Source of the DNA: Kineothrix sp. MB12-C1 | GTDB taxonomy: Bacteria > Bacillota > Clostridia > Lachnospirales > Lachnospiraceae | Assembly: GCF_030863805.1 (NCBI RefSeq) | Contig: NZ_CP132957.1 | Span: 2,790,001 to 2,854,000, forward strand | DNA: 64,000 nt | Reading direction: 5' to 3' | Part shown: positions 42,258-51,791 of the stretch, piece after piece | Position numbering within the stretch: position 1 is the stretch's first letter | How the letters are laid out: each line of letters begins with the position of its first letter | Translations under genes and position numbers: made by a program | Notes under the pieces: model-generated | Databases searched by the model: none | Seen by the model: only the letters and a program-made list of their open reading frames with translations | What the model was told of the DNA's origin: nothing

Positions 42258-43982
42258 ATGGCTTGCAGAGAACAAATGCTGTCAAATGATTACATGGAGA
42301 TTACGCTGGATTATATTGCGCCTGTTGGCCTAGTGACAGCGCCGGGCTCTTGTTATGAAGTGATTGACGAACAATTTGTTGTGTTGTTAGTTGATAGGAA
42401 TCTTGTTTCTACTATCAGCATTAGCGAACTTACTTATACTGCTGTTCCGAAGTTATATGGGTTAATGCAAGTGGAAGCTTCTCCCGGAGAAGCTGTTTTC
42501 GATCCGCTAAGTTTAATAAGATCAGGGATTCTTCAAGTGCAAAGGGCTCCTTTATCCTTAACAGGAAGAGGGGTGGTCCTGGGCTTTGTGGATACGGGCA
42601 TTCGTTATGATTTGGATGTATTTAGGCGGCCGGACGGTACTTCCAGGATTCTGGCTATATGGGATCAGACCATTCAGGATGGGGAACCTCCTGAAGGATT
42701 CTCTTATGGCACTCTTTATACGAATGAACAAATTAATGAAGCGTTGCAAAGTGATGATCCTTTATCTATCGTCCCATCTACGGACACAGATGGGCATGGA
42801 ACGGCCATGGCTAGCGTAGCGGCAGGGAGCACCGTAAATTTTGGTCTTTCCTTTATCGGCGCAGCACCGGATGCGGATATTGTTATGGTAAAATGCCGAG
42901 AGGCGAAGCCGTATTTACGCGACTATTATTTTATTCCGGAAGGAGTTCCGGCCTATTCCGGAACGGATATTGGAATGGCGGTCAAGTATTTGGAGAACTT
43001 TACTGAAATAGGAAGCAGGCCAGTGGTTATAAGTATCGGCATGGGGAGTAACATGGGAGATCATGCCGGGAATTCAATTTTGTCTAGATATTTGAATCGT
43101 GTAGCGGAGAAACGAAATCGTACAGTGATTATATGCGGAGGTAATGAGGGCAATGCCGGACATCATTTCAGCAGTTTGATTACAATGAGTGCCAGACTTG
43201 TAGTGGAAACGGTAGAAATGAGAGTTGATGCCGGAGAAGTTGGATTCTTAGTGGAGCTGTGGGGGGCTCCCCCTAACGTATTGAGTGTTGCTATCCGCTC
43301 CCCGGGGGGAGAAGTGATTCCTGCTATCGATTACCGAAGTAAGACAACAAGAAATTTCTCGTTTATCTATGAGAGAACGAGGGTAACCGTAGACCATCTT
43401 TTGGTGGAGGAACGAACAGGGGAACAGGTCGTTGTGTTCCGCTTCGAAGATCCGACACCGGGAGTATGGACATTTAACATAGTGGTTGAGGGGGATAGTG
43501 ATTACTCTGAAATTAATATGTGGCTCCCCATCACAGATTTCTTAGTTGGTGATACTCGCTTTTTGCGTTCTACGCCCTATACCACACTGACAGAACCGTC
43601 TTTGGCTCGATTCACTATTACCCCATCCACTTACGATGACACTAACGATAGTTTTTTTATAGAATCGGGAAGGGGATTTTCCAGAGCGGCGGAAACGAAG
43701 CCGGACTTTGCGGCTCCGGGTGTTAATGTATCGACGGCGCTTGGAGATAGAACCGGTGCGAGCATATCGGCAGCCATTACAGCGGGAGCAGCAGCTCAAT
43801 TCATGCAATGGGCGGTAGTGCAGAACAATGTACCGTTGGCTAATACGAATCAAGTGAAAAGTTATTTTATACGTGGTGCGAGAAGAGATGTGGAGGTAGT
43901 CTATCCGAATCGGTCCTGGGGATATGGACAACTGGATATTGAACGTACTTTCAGGATAATTGCAGGAACGATAGGAGGATAA
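42258..43982 (+). CDS. Subtilisin-like S8 protease, Csp-like
   Basis: 574 residues from the ATG at 42258; a GTG at 42246 is in frame but neither has a strong site. The catalytic triad is visible: Asp in GFVDTG (D112), His in GHGTAMASVAAG (H180), Ser in GASISAA (S502). A long insertion sits between His and Ser, as in the Csp proteases of clostridia that activate spore-cortex lytic enzymes. There is no signal peptide, so a cytoplasmic or spore-associated location is likely. It is followed after 3 bp by an LspA-like gene. Csp-like is a family-level statement; a germination role is not shown. Confidence 0.85.
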   Translation: MACREQMLSNDYMEITLDYIAPVGLVTAPGSCYEVIDEQFVVLLVDRNLVSTISISELTYTAVPKLYGLMQVEASPGEAVFDPLSLIRSGILQVQRAPLSLTGRGVVLGFVDTGIRYDLDVFRRPDGTSRILAIWDQTIQDGEPPEGFSYGTLYTNEQINEALQSDDPLSIVPSTDTDGHGTAMASVAAGSTVNFGLSFIGAAPDADIVMVKCREAKPYLRDYYFIPEGVPAYSGTDIGMAVKYLENFTEIGSRPVVISIGMGSNMGDHAGNSILSRYLNRVAEKRNRTVIICGGNEGNAGHHFSSLITMSARLVVETVEMRVDAGEVGFLVELWGAPPNVLSVAIRSPGGEVIPAIDYRSKTTRNFSFIYERTRVTVDHLLVEERTGEQVVVFRFEDPTPGVWTFNIVVEGDSDYSEINMWLPITDFLVGDTRFLRSTPYTTLTEPSLARFTITPSTYDDTNDSFFIESGRGFSRAAETKPDFAAPGVNVSTALGDRTGASISAAITAGAAAQFMQWAVVQNNVPLANTNQVKSYFIRGARRDVEVVYPNRSWGYGQLDIERTFRIIAGTIGG

Positions 43983-43985
43983 GGA

Positions 43986-44438
43986 TTGAGTTATATTGCG
44001 ATGATAGCGGCGATTTTCGGTATGGATTTCTTTTTGAAAGATCATATGGAGAAGACGTTGGAAGAAGGGCGGGATAAGAAAAAGGCGAAGGGATGGATTA
44101 TACTTCGCAAACATCACAATAAGGGAGCCTTCCTGAATACCGGAGAGAAGAAGCAGAAGGTGGTAGCGTGGATTTCCTTATTACTTACCCTCGTACTGAC
44201 CGTATTTTTCGTTATAACTCTGGGAGCGAAGGGAAAAGGGGCTTTGAAGGCAGGGCTTACCCTTTTGCTGGGCGGGGCTTTCAGCAATACCTATGATCGG
44301 CTTAAGCGGGGATATGTGGTGGATTATGTAAGCTTTGGTGTGAAGTGGAAGTGGTTTGCAAATATTATTTTTAATGTTTCTGACTTTTTTATTATAATAG
44401 GCGCCTTTGTTACTGCGCTGTCCCTGGGAAATAATTAA
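43986..44438 (+). CDS. Signal peptidase II-like (LspA family) membrane protein
   Basis: 150 residues from a TTG start with AGGAGG 7 nt upstream. Four hydrophobic segments. The LspA blocks are recognisable: NKGAFLN, GGAFSNTYDRLKRGYVVDYVSF and IIFNVSDFF. The two Asp expected at the active site (VVDY and VSDF) are kept. It differs from standard LspA by a longer charged loop after the first helix (KDHMEKTLEEGRDKKKAKG). LspA cuts lipoprotein signal peptides. Divergence in the first part leaves open a specialised paralogue. Confidence 0.78.
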   Translation: MSYIAMIAAIFGMDFFLKDHMEKTLEEGRDKKKAKGWIILRKHHNKGAFLNTGEKKQKVVAWISLLLTLVLTVFFVITLGAKGKGALKAGLTLLLGGAFSNTYDRLKRGYVVDYVSFGVKWKWFANIIFNVSDFFIIIGAFVTALSLGNN

Positions 44439-44444
44439 TATATC

Positions 44445-44576
44445 GTAACTGTTCCGTACCCTCACAGTCACATGTAAAAATCCATTAAAATCACCTTCGG
44501 TGATGGGATTTTTACTTGTTATTCGACGTTATCTTACGGTCAGCGCAGTAAATGCGCAGACCTACTGAATAGTTAC
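44445..44576 (-). mobile_element. Family A IS66-type MITE
   Basis: 132 bp in reverse orientation, from GTAACTGTTCCGTACC to CTACTGAATAGTTAC. The flanks are AATATATC (44437-44444) and AATATACC (44577-44584), 7 of 8 identical. It sits between the LspA-like gene and its terminator. Confidence 0.87.
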
Positions 44577-44597
44577 AATATACCATTCTAAAAATCT

Positions 44598-44640
44598 CGG
44601 TAATGTGAAGAGTGATTCATCTTCGCATTACCGATTTTTT
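44598..44640 (+). terminator. Rho-independent terminator
   Basis: CGGTAATGTGAAGA (44598-44611), 8-nt loop, TCTTCGCATTACCG (44620-44633), then ATTTTTTT. One G-T pair. It was separated from the LspA-like stop codon by the MITE. Confidence 0.9.
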
Positions 44641-44733
44641 TATTCTATAAGGAAAGACCTTGGGGTGGAGTATATCTTTGTTCTATCGAGATAGAGAGTT
44701 TGCTAGACTTATAAAAAATTGAGATTTGTCAAG

Positions 44734-44901
44734 AAGGTACACCTTTTTAGCCTATCATTTATTAACAAAATAACTTATTTATCATATAACAATATTCGTT
44801 AAATTGCAATTAAAAATATGTTTTTTACGATACATAGAGGAAATAAACCTTATTTTTTGTGAAACATTACCCGGTCTGGAAATTTTAGGAAGGTGTACCT
44901 T
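44734..44901. promoter_or_regulatory. Two AAGGTRYACCTT palindromes before the chemoreceptor gene
   Basis: AAGGTACACCTT at 44734-44745 and AAGGTGTACCTT at 44890-44901, each an inverted repeat with 5-bp half sites and flanked by matching AG...CT. The second is 42 bp before the start. They may be operator sites. The AT-rich sequence between them has TTGCAA at about 44803 as a possible -35 element. The rest of the 504-bp gap is taken by the MITE and terminator. Confidence 0.4.
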
Positions 44902-44942
44902 CTAAACAGCCAAATAATACCGGAGATAAGGAGAATATGATT

Positions 44943-47078
44943 ATGGATTTCAAGAAAATGAAACTATCGACGAAAGCGTCGCTGATTACGACGAGTGTAT
45001 TGGTGCTTTCTTTTATCGTACTGATTGGTGTATCCGTTATGACAGTGAGTCGTGCAATGACGGCAACAATCAATGGAGAGGTGTCAGGAATATCTGCACA
45101 GAACGGACTTATTGTGCAGGGTATTATGGACGATGCGCAAACAGTTGCGGAAAGTCTGCAAGATTATTTGGGAAGTACCTATGTGAAATATGAGGATATG
45201 CTGGCGACGCAAGCAGTAGATGCACAAGGGCAGAAGATTCCCTTTCCTACGAAAAAAAGTGCTATTTATAATGTGAATTTGATGGAATTAAATTATGACG
45301 TTGAGAATTACATTTTAAACAATGCATGGTCCACAGTGAACCATAATGAGAATATCACCGGTATCGGTGCTTTTTTTGAACCTTTTGCTTATGATGATGC
45401 GATTAAAGATTATACAATTTATGTAAGTGATGATGAGGCGAAAAAGAAAACCTCACGCTCCTACGGCTCTTATGAAGAATATAGCAAAAATGATTATTAT
45501 GAACGTGCGGCAACAACGCAGGAGCCGTATTTTACTAACCCTTTTGTAGATTCAGGAATTACTATGGTAACGGCTTCGTTTCCCGTTGTTTTCAATGGTG
45601 AAACACAGGGAGTAATTATGTCAGATATCAATGTGGATAACTTTGCACAGATGAAATCGACAGATGAAAAATATCCTTCCTTATTTGTAGAAATTATCAC
45701 ACAGGATGGTACGATTGTGTATAACACACAAGATAAAGAGCTGATTGGAGAATCATTTAGTGAGCTTCTGGGCGGGCAATACGATAAAATTAACGAAAAG
45801 ATGCAGGCGGGTGCAGCGTTTTATATGGATATCAAATGGGAAGGTTCCAAGGTGGTAGAATATTATCATCCCATTAAAGCAGGTAATGAAACTTGGTGGG
45901 CCGTTACCAGTCTCGATAAAAAGGATCTTAATAAGGATACGATTAACTTAAGTCTTCTTATGGTTATCCTTTCTCTTTGTGCATTGGCCGCTATCGCAAT
46001 CTCCACTACGGCACTTCTGCGGAAGATGTTATACCCCATTAACAATGTGGTAGATGCGGCAAAGAAAATTGTAGAAGGAAATCTGGACGTTCAATTGGAT
46101 GTAAAAACGGAGGATGAAATTGGCCTGCTTTCAAAAGAATTCGCTGAAATGACAGGTGGATTAAAGCTGATTATTTCTGATGTGAACTATTTACTCGGAG
46201 AAATGTCCAGAGGAAACTTCCGCCTGCAGACGGAAATAGAAGAAAAGTATGTAGGGGAGTATAGGGATATTTTACTTGCAATGCGAGGAATTAACCGAAG
46301 TCTTAGCAGTACACTTTGGGATATCGATACGGCGGCGGATCAGGTATCTTTGGGATCGGAGCAAATTGCAGGCGGCGCTCAGGCACTCAGTGAAGGGGCT
46401 GCAGAACAGGCGAGCTCGGTGGAAGAACTATCAGTCACGATTTCGGATATCTCGCAGCGCATTGAGGAAAATGCGGAGAATGCGGCGACAGCAGGAAAGT
46501 TATCCATAGAGGCAGGTGCCGAAGTTGCTAACAGTAATCGGCATATGGAAGATCTGGTGGCAGCGATGGATGAGATTACGGATTTCTCCAATAAGATCGA
46601 TGTAATTATCCATACTATTGGGGACATTGCTTCTCAAACTAATCTTCTTTCGTTGAATGCAGCGATTGAAGCGGCTCGTGCAGGTGAAAATGGAAAAGGT
46701 TTTTCCGTGGTTGCCAATGAAGTTCGCAACCTTGCTGAAAAGTGTGCGGAAGCGGCACAAAGTACGACCTTGCTAATTGAAAGTACAGTGAATGCGATCG
46801 GAAATGGTACAAGACACGCGAATGAGACCGCAAAATCGCTACAGGATGTGATAAAAGAGGTAGATTTGGTAAGTGAAACTGTCCAACAAATTGCCGGAGC
46901 ATCTGAGGAGCAATCACAGGCCATTTCTCAGGTTGCCGCGGCAATCGAACAAATCTCAGCGGTTGTACAGAATAATTCGGCGACAGCCGAAGAAAGTGCT
47001 GCCGCCAGCCAAGAGTTGAGCAGCCAGGCACAAACGTTGAGGAATTTGGTAGGACAGTTCCTGTTACGGGAGGAATAA
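44943..47078 (+). CDS. Methyl-accepting chemotaxis protein with Cache sensor
   Basis: 711 residues from the ATG at 44943 (AAGGAG 9 nt upstream). One N-terminal helix (about 13-34), a large extracellular double-Cache-like sensor (to about 335), a second helix (about 338-358), a HAMP domain, a spacer, and a cytoplasmic signalling domain with the hairpin tip [22 protein letters not shown]. It senses an outside ligand and controls CheA. No other chemotaxis or flagellar genes are in the window. The tip block is fully conserved. Confidence 0.95.
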   Translation: MDFKKMKLSTKASLITTSVLVLSFIVLIGVSVMTVSRAMTATINGEVSGISAQNGLIVQGIMDDAQTVAESLQDYLGSTYVKYEDMLATQAVDAQGQKIPFPTKKSAIYNVNLMELNYDVENYILNNAWSTVNHNENITGIGAFFEPFAYDDAIKDYTIYVSDDEAKKKTSRSYGSYEEYSKNDYYERAATTQEPYFTNPFVDSGITMVTASFPVVFNGETQGVIMSDINVDNFAQMKSTDEKYPSLFVEIITQDGTIVYNTQDKELIGESFSELLGGQYDKINEKMQAGAAFYMDIKWEGSKVVEYYHPIKAGNETWWAVTSLDKKDLNKDTINLSLLMVILSLCALAAIAISTTALLRKMLYPINNVVDAAKKIVEGNLDVQLDVKTEDEIGLLSKEFAEMTGGLKLIISDVNYLLGEMSRGNFRLQTEIEEKYVGEYRDILLAMRGINRSLSSTLWDIDTAADQVSLGSEQIAGGAQALSEGAAEQASSVEELSVTISDISQRIEENAENAATAGKLSIEAGAEVANSNRHMEDLVAAMDEITDFSNKIDVIIHTIGDIASQTNLLSLNAAIEAARAGENGKGFSVVANEVRNLAEKCAEAAQSTTLLIESTVNAIGNGTRHANETAKSLQDVIKEVDLVSETVQQIAGASEEQSQAISQVAAAIEQISAVVQNNSATAEESAAASQELSSQAQTLRNLVGQFLLREE

Positions 47079-47089
47079 TCCTCCCATCC

Positions 47090-47341
47090 TTATTTTTTTC
47101 TTTTTTTGACACAGTCCGCGAGCAGATATTCGATTTGTCCGTTAATGGATCGGAAATCATCCTCTGCCCAGGCGGCTAATTCATTCCATAGACTGGGAGA
47201 GAGTCTGAGAAGCACTTGCTTTTTCGCTTTCTCCTTTTCTTTTACCGCCTTTTCACTTTTTAAAATAGCAGCTTCCATTTCTTGAATTTTCTCGAGCCTT
47301 GCTTTAAGGGCTTCTTCTTTTTGCATTAATTTATCTTCCAT
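47090..47341 (-). CDS. Coiled-coil protein with ribbon-helix-helix (Arc-like) DNA-binding domain
   Basis: 83 residues. Residues 1-42 are a Glu/Lys-rich coiled coil; residues about 43-80 (KQVLLRLSPSLWNELAAWAEDDFRS then INGQIEYLL) match the beta strand and two helices of Arc/MetJ-type repressors. AAGGA lies 8 nt before the ATG. It follows the SPFH gene by 12 bp, in the same direction, so the two form an operon. Ribbon-helix-helix dimers bind palindromes, and a perfect one overlaps this operon's promoter, so autoregulation is a natural inference. The coiled coil is an unusual addition. Confidence 0.78.
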   Translation of the reverse strand: MEDKLMQKEEALKARLEKIQEMEAAILKSEKAVKEKEKAKKQVLLRLSPSLWNELAAWAEDDFRSINGQIEYLLADCVKKRKK

Positions 47342-47353
47342 AATAAATCCTTA

Positions 47354-48361
47354 TTAATAAATAGTGCCCGTATTTACGATGGGTTGAGCATCTCTATTAC
47401 CACAGAGGATTACGAGTAGGTTGCTCACCATAGCAGCCTTGCGTTCTTCGTCGAGAACCATAATCTCTTCTTCGCTAAGTTGATCGATAGCCATTTTAAC
47501 CATGCTGACAGCACCTTCTACGATCTTCTGGCGAGCTGCTATAATCGCTACAGCCTGTTGTCTTTGCAGCATTGCAGCGGCAATTTCCTCAGAATAGGAT
47601 AGGTGAGTAATGCGTACTTCTTTGATTTCGAGTCCCGCTTCTAATACTCGCTCCTGCAATTCACGTTTCATGGAATCCGCAATTTCCTGGCTGCTGCCTC
47701 TTAAAGTCTTCTCATCTGCATCGTCTTCCATAGTATCATAAGGATAGAGCCTTGCAATGTTACGGATGGTAGAATCGCATTGAATGGATAGGAAAGACTT
47801 GTAATTTTCTACATTGAATACCGCTTTGGTAGGATCAGTAACCTTCCAGATAACGATGGCTCCGATAATAACCGGATTGCCTAGGATATCATTTACCTTC
47901 TGTTTGTCATTATTCAAAGTCATCGTCTTCGTGGATATCTGCTTTCTGCGCGGTGCGGCAGCGGATACTTCGGTCGCTCCGGTGGCAATGATGAAATTAG
48001 CGGAAGTAGGTGTGCTTGTAGGATTGAGACCTGTAGCAAAAGGATTGGTGAAATAGAAGCCTTCCTTCTTAATAGTACCATAATATTTACCGAATAAAGT
48101 CATGACTAATGCTTCATTGGGATTTATGACGTGTAAGCCTGCCAACGAAATGCATAGAGCGAGAAGTAATATCATTCCCAAAATGAATAAAAATCCGCCA
48201 AGTATCGGCATCGGCATGGAAAGCAAAATGCATCCGGCAACGATAATAAGTACAGAGAGAGCCAATCCGCATAGTATGGATATAAGGGCAACGGCTCCAT
48301 TTTTTAGAACAATTTCTTTTTCTTCGATCATGTTAATGCTGTTATTATTCTGCATACTCAT
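47354..48361 (-). CDS. SPFH/band 7 domain membrane protein
   Basis: 335 residues from the ATG at 48361 (GGAGG 8 nt upstream). Two close hydrophobic segments (about 23-48 and 52-75) are followed by the SPFH domain starting LHVINPNEALVMTLFGKYYGTI, then a helical region with LQRQQAVAIIAARQKIVEGAV. Relatives assemble into large membrane rings or scaffolds. The C-terminal helix AVSMVKMAIDQL is typical of the QmcA/YdjI-like group. It shares a promoter with the ribbon-helix-helix gene. The pairing of a scaffold with a repressor hints at stress-dependent expression. Confidence 0.9.
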   Translation of the reverse strand: MSMQNNNSINMIEEKEIVLKNGAVALISILCGLALSVLIIVAGCILLSMPMPILGGFLFILGMILLLALCISLAGLHVINPNEALVMTLFGKYYGTIKKEGFYFTNPFATGLNPTSTPTSANFIIATGATEVSAAAPRRKQISTKTMTLNNDKQKVNDILGNPVIIGAIVIWKVTDPTKAVFNVENYKSFLSIQCDSTIRNIARLYPYDTMEDDADEKTLRGSSQEIADSMKRELQERVLEAGLEIKEVRITHLSYSEEIAAAMLQRQQAVAIIAARQKIVEGAVSMVKMAIDQLSEEEIMVLDEERKAAMVSNLLVILCGNRDAQPIVNTGTIY

Positions 48362-48379
48362 AAGAAAATCCTCCAAATT

Positions 48380-48440
48380 AATTATTATAATGATATCGTT
48401 TTGATATCATTATAATAATTGAAAATCGGGAAAATGTCAA
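48380..48440 (-). promoter_or_regulatory. Promoter with a perfect 18-bp-arm palindromic operator
   Basis: Reading on the minus strand: TTGACA (48440-48435), 17-bp spacer, TATTAT (48417-48412). The arms at 48380-48397 and 48403-48420 are perfect inverted repeats around a 5-bp centre and cover the -10 region and start site. This is the classic placement of a repressor site. Confidence 0.8.
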
Positions 48441-48509
48441 GACAAATTAGGATAATGCCACAGCGTGTTGCCGGTCACGGAGTGAACAGTATAAACTATT
48501 ATGTGCAGA

Positions 48510-49079
48510 TTATTGAGATACGTATTCCGCGCCTCTTGTAGGGAGAACTGTCAAGTCAGATAGCTGGAGCCGTAAGTATTCATATCCATTTTCCTCATAT
48601 AATTCTAATGTTCCGACGACCTCTACCCAATCATTCTTATTAGGATAATCGCCATCCCACATGATTTCAAATCCCGCATTTCCATCCGTACCACAGCAGC
48701 CCGGGCCGTAGCGAATGACATATGCATATGTTTCGCCGGTTTCTTCCCATGTAAACTGATCGAAAATTCCTTCATATTTAATGGTTTTTCCTAAGTAGTC
48801 ATCCACATTTAAGTAAATATCATTTGTCTGTGCGATGAACATCTTTTCTTTTATTTCGATAGTATCGGAGTTCTTGCTATCGATAGTAAGCGTCCCGTGT
48901 GCGGGTGCCGAGCTGCCGGAGTCCGGCTCAGGCTCAGCGGGCGGTGTACTTTCTTTTTCAACGGAAAGGACAGCTTGTGTACCTCCGTTATTGGCAGGTG
49001 GAGCCTGGGAAGTTTCTATGCGGCAGCCGGATAAGATGAGTATGCCGGCAATTAAGACTATGATTTGACGTTTTTTCAT
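48510..49079 (-). CDS. Lipoprotein, TIGR03943-like, last gene of the zinc operon
   Basis: 189 residues from the ATG at 49079 (GGGGAGG 9 nt upstream). The signal ends LILSGC (lipidated Cys about 19), then a Pro/Ser/Glu linker. The C-terminal ~110 residues are beta-rich with LGKTIKYEGIF and RYGPGCCGTDG, which look like the OB-type domain of TIGR03943 proteins linked with zinc uptake or metal insertion. CC within GPGCCG could bind metal. Its ATG overlaps the permease stop (ATGA). Zinc binding outside the membrane is inferred from context. Confidence 0.75.
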   Translation of the reverse strand: MKKRQIIVLIAGILILSGCRIETSQAPPANNGGTQAVLSVEKESTPPAEPEPDSGSSAPAHGTLTIDSKNSDTIEIKEKMFIAQTNDIYLNVDDYLGKTIKYEGIFDQFTWEETGETYAYVIRYGPGCCGTDGNAGFEIMWDGDYPNKNDWVEVVGTLELYEENGYEYLRLQLSDLTVLPTRGAEYVSQ

Positions 49080-49903
49080 GAGCTTATCCTCCCCTTGAGT
49101 AGATTTATCAGCCAAAAAAGAAGCAAGGCAATAATATTGATAATAACAACGCTGGCTCCTGTAGGTGTTTCATATACATAGGAAGCGACCACACCGATAA
49201 AGAAACAAGTGATTGATACGATTGCCGAGCAAATAGTTACGGTCTTAAACCGCTTGCAAATGCGCATGGAAGTGAGTGCAGGAAAGATAATAAGGCTTGA
49301 AATAAGCATAGCTCCCATCATTCTCATACCGAGCACAATGGTAATTGCTGTTAGAAAAGCGATTACCATATTATAAAGGCCTGCGTTCGTTCCGGTCGCC
49401 TTAGCAAAGGTCTCATCAAAGGTTACTGCAAAGATCTTATTGTAAAAGAGAACGAATAGAATCAATACCATAATGGCCAGAATAATACTTAATTTCACAT
49501 CATCCTTGCTCATAGCGAGAATGCTGCCGAATAGGTAGTTGCAAACATCGGTATTCATTCCGGTCGTCATGGAGATAACGACTGCACCTATGGCGAGTGA
49601 ACCTGTTGAGATTAAAGCGATAGCAGCATCGCCTTTGATCTTACTGCTTTCGCTGATCCGCAGAAGCAGGAAGGCGGCTAAGACTACAATCGGTATGGAA
49701 ACCGTCAGGGGAGCTACATTTAAAGCGGTGGCAATGGCCAATGTTCCGAAGCCTACATGAGATAATCCATCGCCGATCATGGAATACCTCTTAAGTACAA
49801 GGCTTACACCGAGCAGGGCAGCGCATAGGGCAACTAACAGTCCTACAATCACAGCACGGACGAGGAATGTATAAGAAAACATTTCAAGTAGTATATTGAT
49901 CAT
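49076..49903 (-). CDS. znuB: Zinc/manganese ABC transporter permease (ZnuB type)
   Basis: 275 residues with about eight hydrophobic segments. GLVVALCAALLG-like first helix, DGLSHVGFG and ISLI-type loops match the ABC-3 family of metal permeases; GMRMMGAMLISSLIIFPA is a hallmark. It forms the membrane channel for the substrate brought by ZnuA. Start and stop overlap the neighbouring genes by ATGA, so translation is coupled. Confidence 0.93.
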   Translation of the reverse strand: MINILLEMFSYTFLVRAVIVGLLVALCAALLGVSLVLKRYSMIGDGLSHVGFGTLAIATALNVAPLTVSIPIVVLAAFLLLRISESSKIKGDAAIALISTGSLAIGAVVISMTTGMNTDVCNYLFGSILAMSKDDVKLSIILAIMVLILFVLFYNKIFAVTFDETFAKATGTNAGLYNMVIAFLTAITIVLGMRMMGAMLISSLIIFPALTSMRICKRFKTVTICSAIVSITCFFIGVVASYVYETPTGASVVIINIIALLLFWLINLLKGRISS

Positions 49904-50610
49904 TTTTGTGTACCTCCCAGAAAATCGACTCCCGCATTAGACTGTATATATTCTTCGGTTGTGCCGAAAAACACCTGTTCATTTTTCAAGTGTAAGATAT
50001 TCCCGGCGTATTTAACGGCGCTGTGAATGTCATGAGATACCATAATGATGGTTATTCCGAGTTCTTCATTTATTTTTGCAATAAGGGTGTATAGCTCCTG
50101 TGTCACAATGGGGTCGAGCCCCGACACAGGCTCATCCAGAAGAAGAATCTTTTGTGTAGCGCAGAGCGCTCTGGCCAGAAGAGTCCGCTGCTGTTGGCCG
50201 CCGGATAGCTCCCGGTAGCATTTATTACGTAAGTTCTGTATACCGAGCCGGTTTAAATTTTCTTCGGCAGCCTCTTTATCCTTCTTTGTATAGAAGGGAA
50301 GAATACCACGCATACTGAGGCGGCCGGATAAAACCACTTCATATACACTGGCAGGAAAATCCTTCTGGGCAGCGGTCTGTTGGGGTAAATAGCCGATTTC
50401 GTTTGCCTTTAATTCCTCGTTCAAAGATAATTCTCCTTTGTAGGGCTGCTTTAATTGCAGCAGCCCCTTAATCAACGTACTTTTGCCGGAACCGTTCTCT
50501 CCGACAATACACAAATAATCTCCGCTATTCACCGTGAAATTCAATCCTTCAACGACGATATTGCCATCGTAGGCGAATGCAGCGTTTTGACATGTAATTA
50601 GTGCCATCAT
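49900..50610 (-). CDS. znuC: Zinc ABC transporter ATPase (ZnuC type)
   Basis: 236 residues from the ATG at 50610 (AAGGAGG upstream). Walker A GENGSGKST, signature LSGGQQQRTLLARAL, Walker B ILLLDEPVSGLD, switch His in VSHD. It powers the ZnuB permease from the cytoplasm. Both ends overlap the neighbouring genes by ATGA. The longer frame to 50643 lies inside znuA and is not needed. Confidence 0.94.
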   Translation of the reverse strand: MMALITCQNAAFAYDGNIVVEGLNFTVNSGDYLCIVGENGSGKSTLIKGLLQLKQPYKGELSLNEELKANEIGYLPQQTAAQKDFPASVYEVVLSGRLSMRGILPFYTKKDKEAAEENLNRLGIQNLRNKCYRELSGGQQQRTLLARALCATQKILLLDEPVSGLDPIVTQELYTLIAKINEELGITIIMVSHDIHSAVKYAGNILHLKNEQVFFGTTEEYIQSNAGVDFLGGTQK

Positions 50611-51671
50611 TGTAATGCCTCCTTCAAAGTATCCACATTGCATGTCATTAATTCCAGATAAGTAATGCCGTTTTCAAAGTCATCCTTTGTAATGTTATGG
50701 CAGGAATGTAAGAGAAGTTTTTCTGCGCCTGTGGCTTCAGAAATGGTGTTGGCCATTTTCTCATTGGAAAACTCAATATGAAATACAGCAGGGATATTTT
50801 CCTCCTTTACTTTGTCGATAAGGAAGGCAACCGTAGAAGCGCTTGCTTCGGTTTCTGTAGAACAACCGGGAAAAGCCGCAAAATAATCAAGGCCATACGC
50901 ATCTGCGAAGTAACGGAATGGGAAACGATCGCCAAATACAAGAGTTTTTCGACTGCCTGCCGACACTGCTTCCTTGAATGTATTATCCAGATTTTCCAGC
51001 TCTTCAAGATAAGAAGCAGTGTTTTGCTCATATATAGAAGCATTTGCAGGATCCAGTACACAGAGCATATCGGATAAAGACTGTACGATTATCATTGCAT
51101 TTCGAGGGGAAGTCCAGACGTGTTCGTCATATTCAACTTCGTGCTCGCTATCGTCATGCCCACTGTCGTCGTGCTGTTCAGCGGCTTCTTCATGTTCGCC
51201 GTCATCATCATGTTCATGGTCATCGCCATCGCTGTGCTCGCTGTCATCATCATGTTCATGACCATGTTCATCCTCCATGCCTTCGACGATTTCCTCTTCG
51301 ACGATATCGACAAGATTCATGAGAGATACAATTTCCATATTACTTGTATCCATGGAGCTTAAAATATCGTCGATCCAGGAATCAGATTCACCGCCTACGT
51401 AAATGAACATATCACTGTTCTGTATTCTGATGATGTCCTGGGGTGTGGGGTCAAAGGAATGGCTTTCGGCGCCGGGAGGCAGGAGCATGGATAATTCTAC
51501 GTTGTCCCCTGCGATCTGCCTGATAAAATCATATTGCGGGAAAATAGTGGCAACAACACTAATTTTTTTACTCTCATTTTCACTGATAGTGGCTGTATTG
51601 CGGCCGGAACAAGCGGTGAAAAACATTGCTGCCGCCGTAAGGATTGAAATAATTGTTAAAATGCGCTTCAT
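50607..51671 (-). CDS. znuA: Zinc-binding lipoprotein (ZnuA/AdcA type) with His/Asp-rich loop
   Basis: 354 residues from the ATG at 51671 (GGAGG 8 nt upstream). Lipobox FFTAC at about 18-22. The cluster-A1 metal fold starts VVATIFPQYDF. A loop at about 140-188 is almost all His, Asp and Glu, followed by EHVWTSPRN, where the His is a metal ligand. His-rich loops mark zinc rather than manganese binders. It collects zinc outside the membrane for ZnuBC. Confidence 0.94.
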   Translation of the reverse strand: MKRILTIISILTAAAMFFTACSGRNTATISENESKKISVVATIFPQYDFIRQIAGDNVELSMLLPPGAESHSFDPTPQDIIRIQNSDMFIYVGGESDSWIDDILSSMDTSNMEIVSLMNLVDIVEEEIVEGMEDEHGHEHDDDSEHSDGDDHEHDDDGEHEEAAEQHDDSGHDDSEHEVEYDEHVWTSPRNAMIIVQSLSDMLCVLDPANASIYEQNTASYLEELENLDNTFKEAVSAGSRKTLVFGDRFPFRYFADAYGLDYFAAFPGCSTETEASASTVAFLIDKVKEENIPAVFHIEFSNEKMANTISEATGAEKLLLHSCHNITKDDFENGITYLELMTCNVDTLKEALQ

Positions 51672-51771
51672 GATATGAACCTCCATATATTCTTAAATTT
51701 GCACACAAAAAGAAAGGCAATAGCATATGCCGCAAAAATAGATCAAAAATGGACATAGTTATCCCTTTGCT

Positions 51772-51786
51772 TGAGAATCATTCGTT
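51772..51786. promoter_or_regulatory. Possible Fur/Zur-type site
   Basis: TGAGAATCATTCGTT fits a 7-1-7 inverted repeat with 4-5 of 7 paired positions (TGAGAAT / ATTCGTT). It lies between znuA and the small His-motif gene. Weak on sequence alone. Confidence 0.25.
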
Positions 51787-51791
51787 ACTAT

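Noticed and set aside
44860-44936. Riboswitch (cyclic di-GMP type) in front of the chemoreceptor gene
   Set aside because: There is a hairpin at the palindrome, but the conserved core of that riboswitch is not there.
51019-51362. Ser/Cys-rich and Met/Val-rich frames opposite znuA
   Set aside because: They arise from the His/Asp-rich codons of the zinc-binding loop read in other frames.
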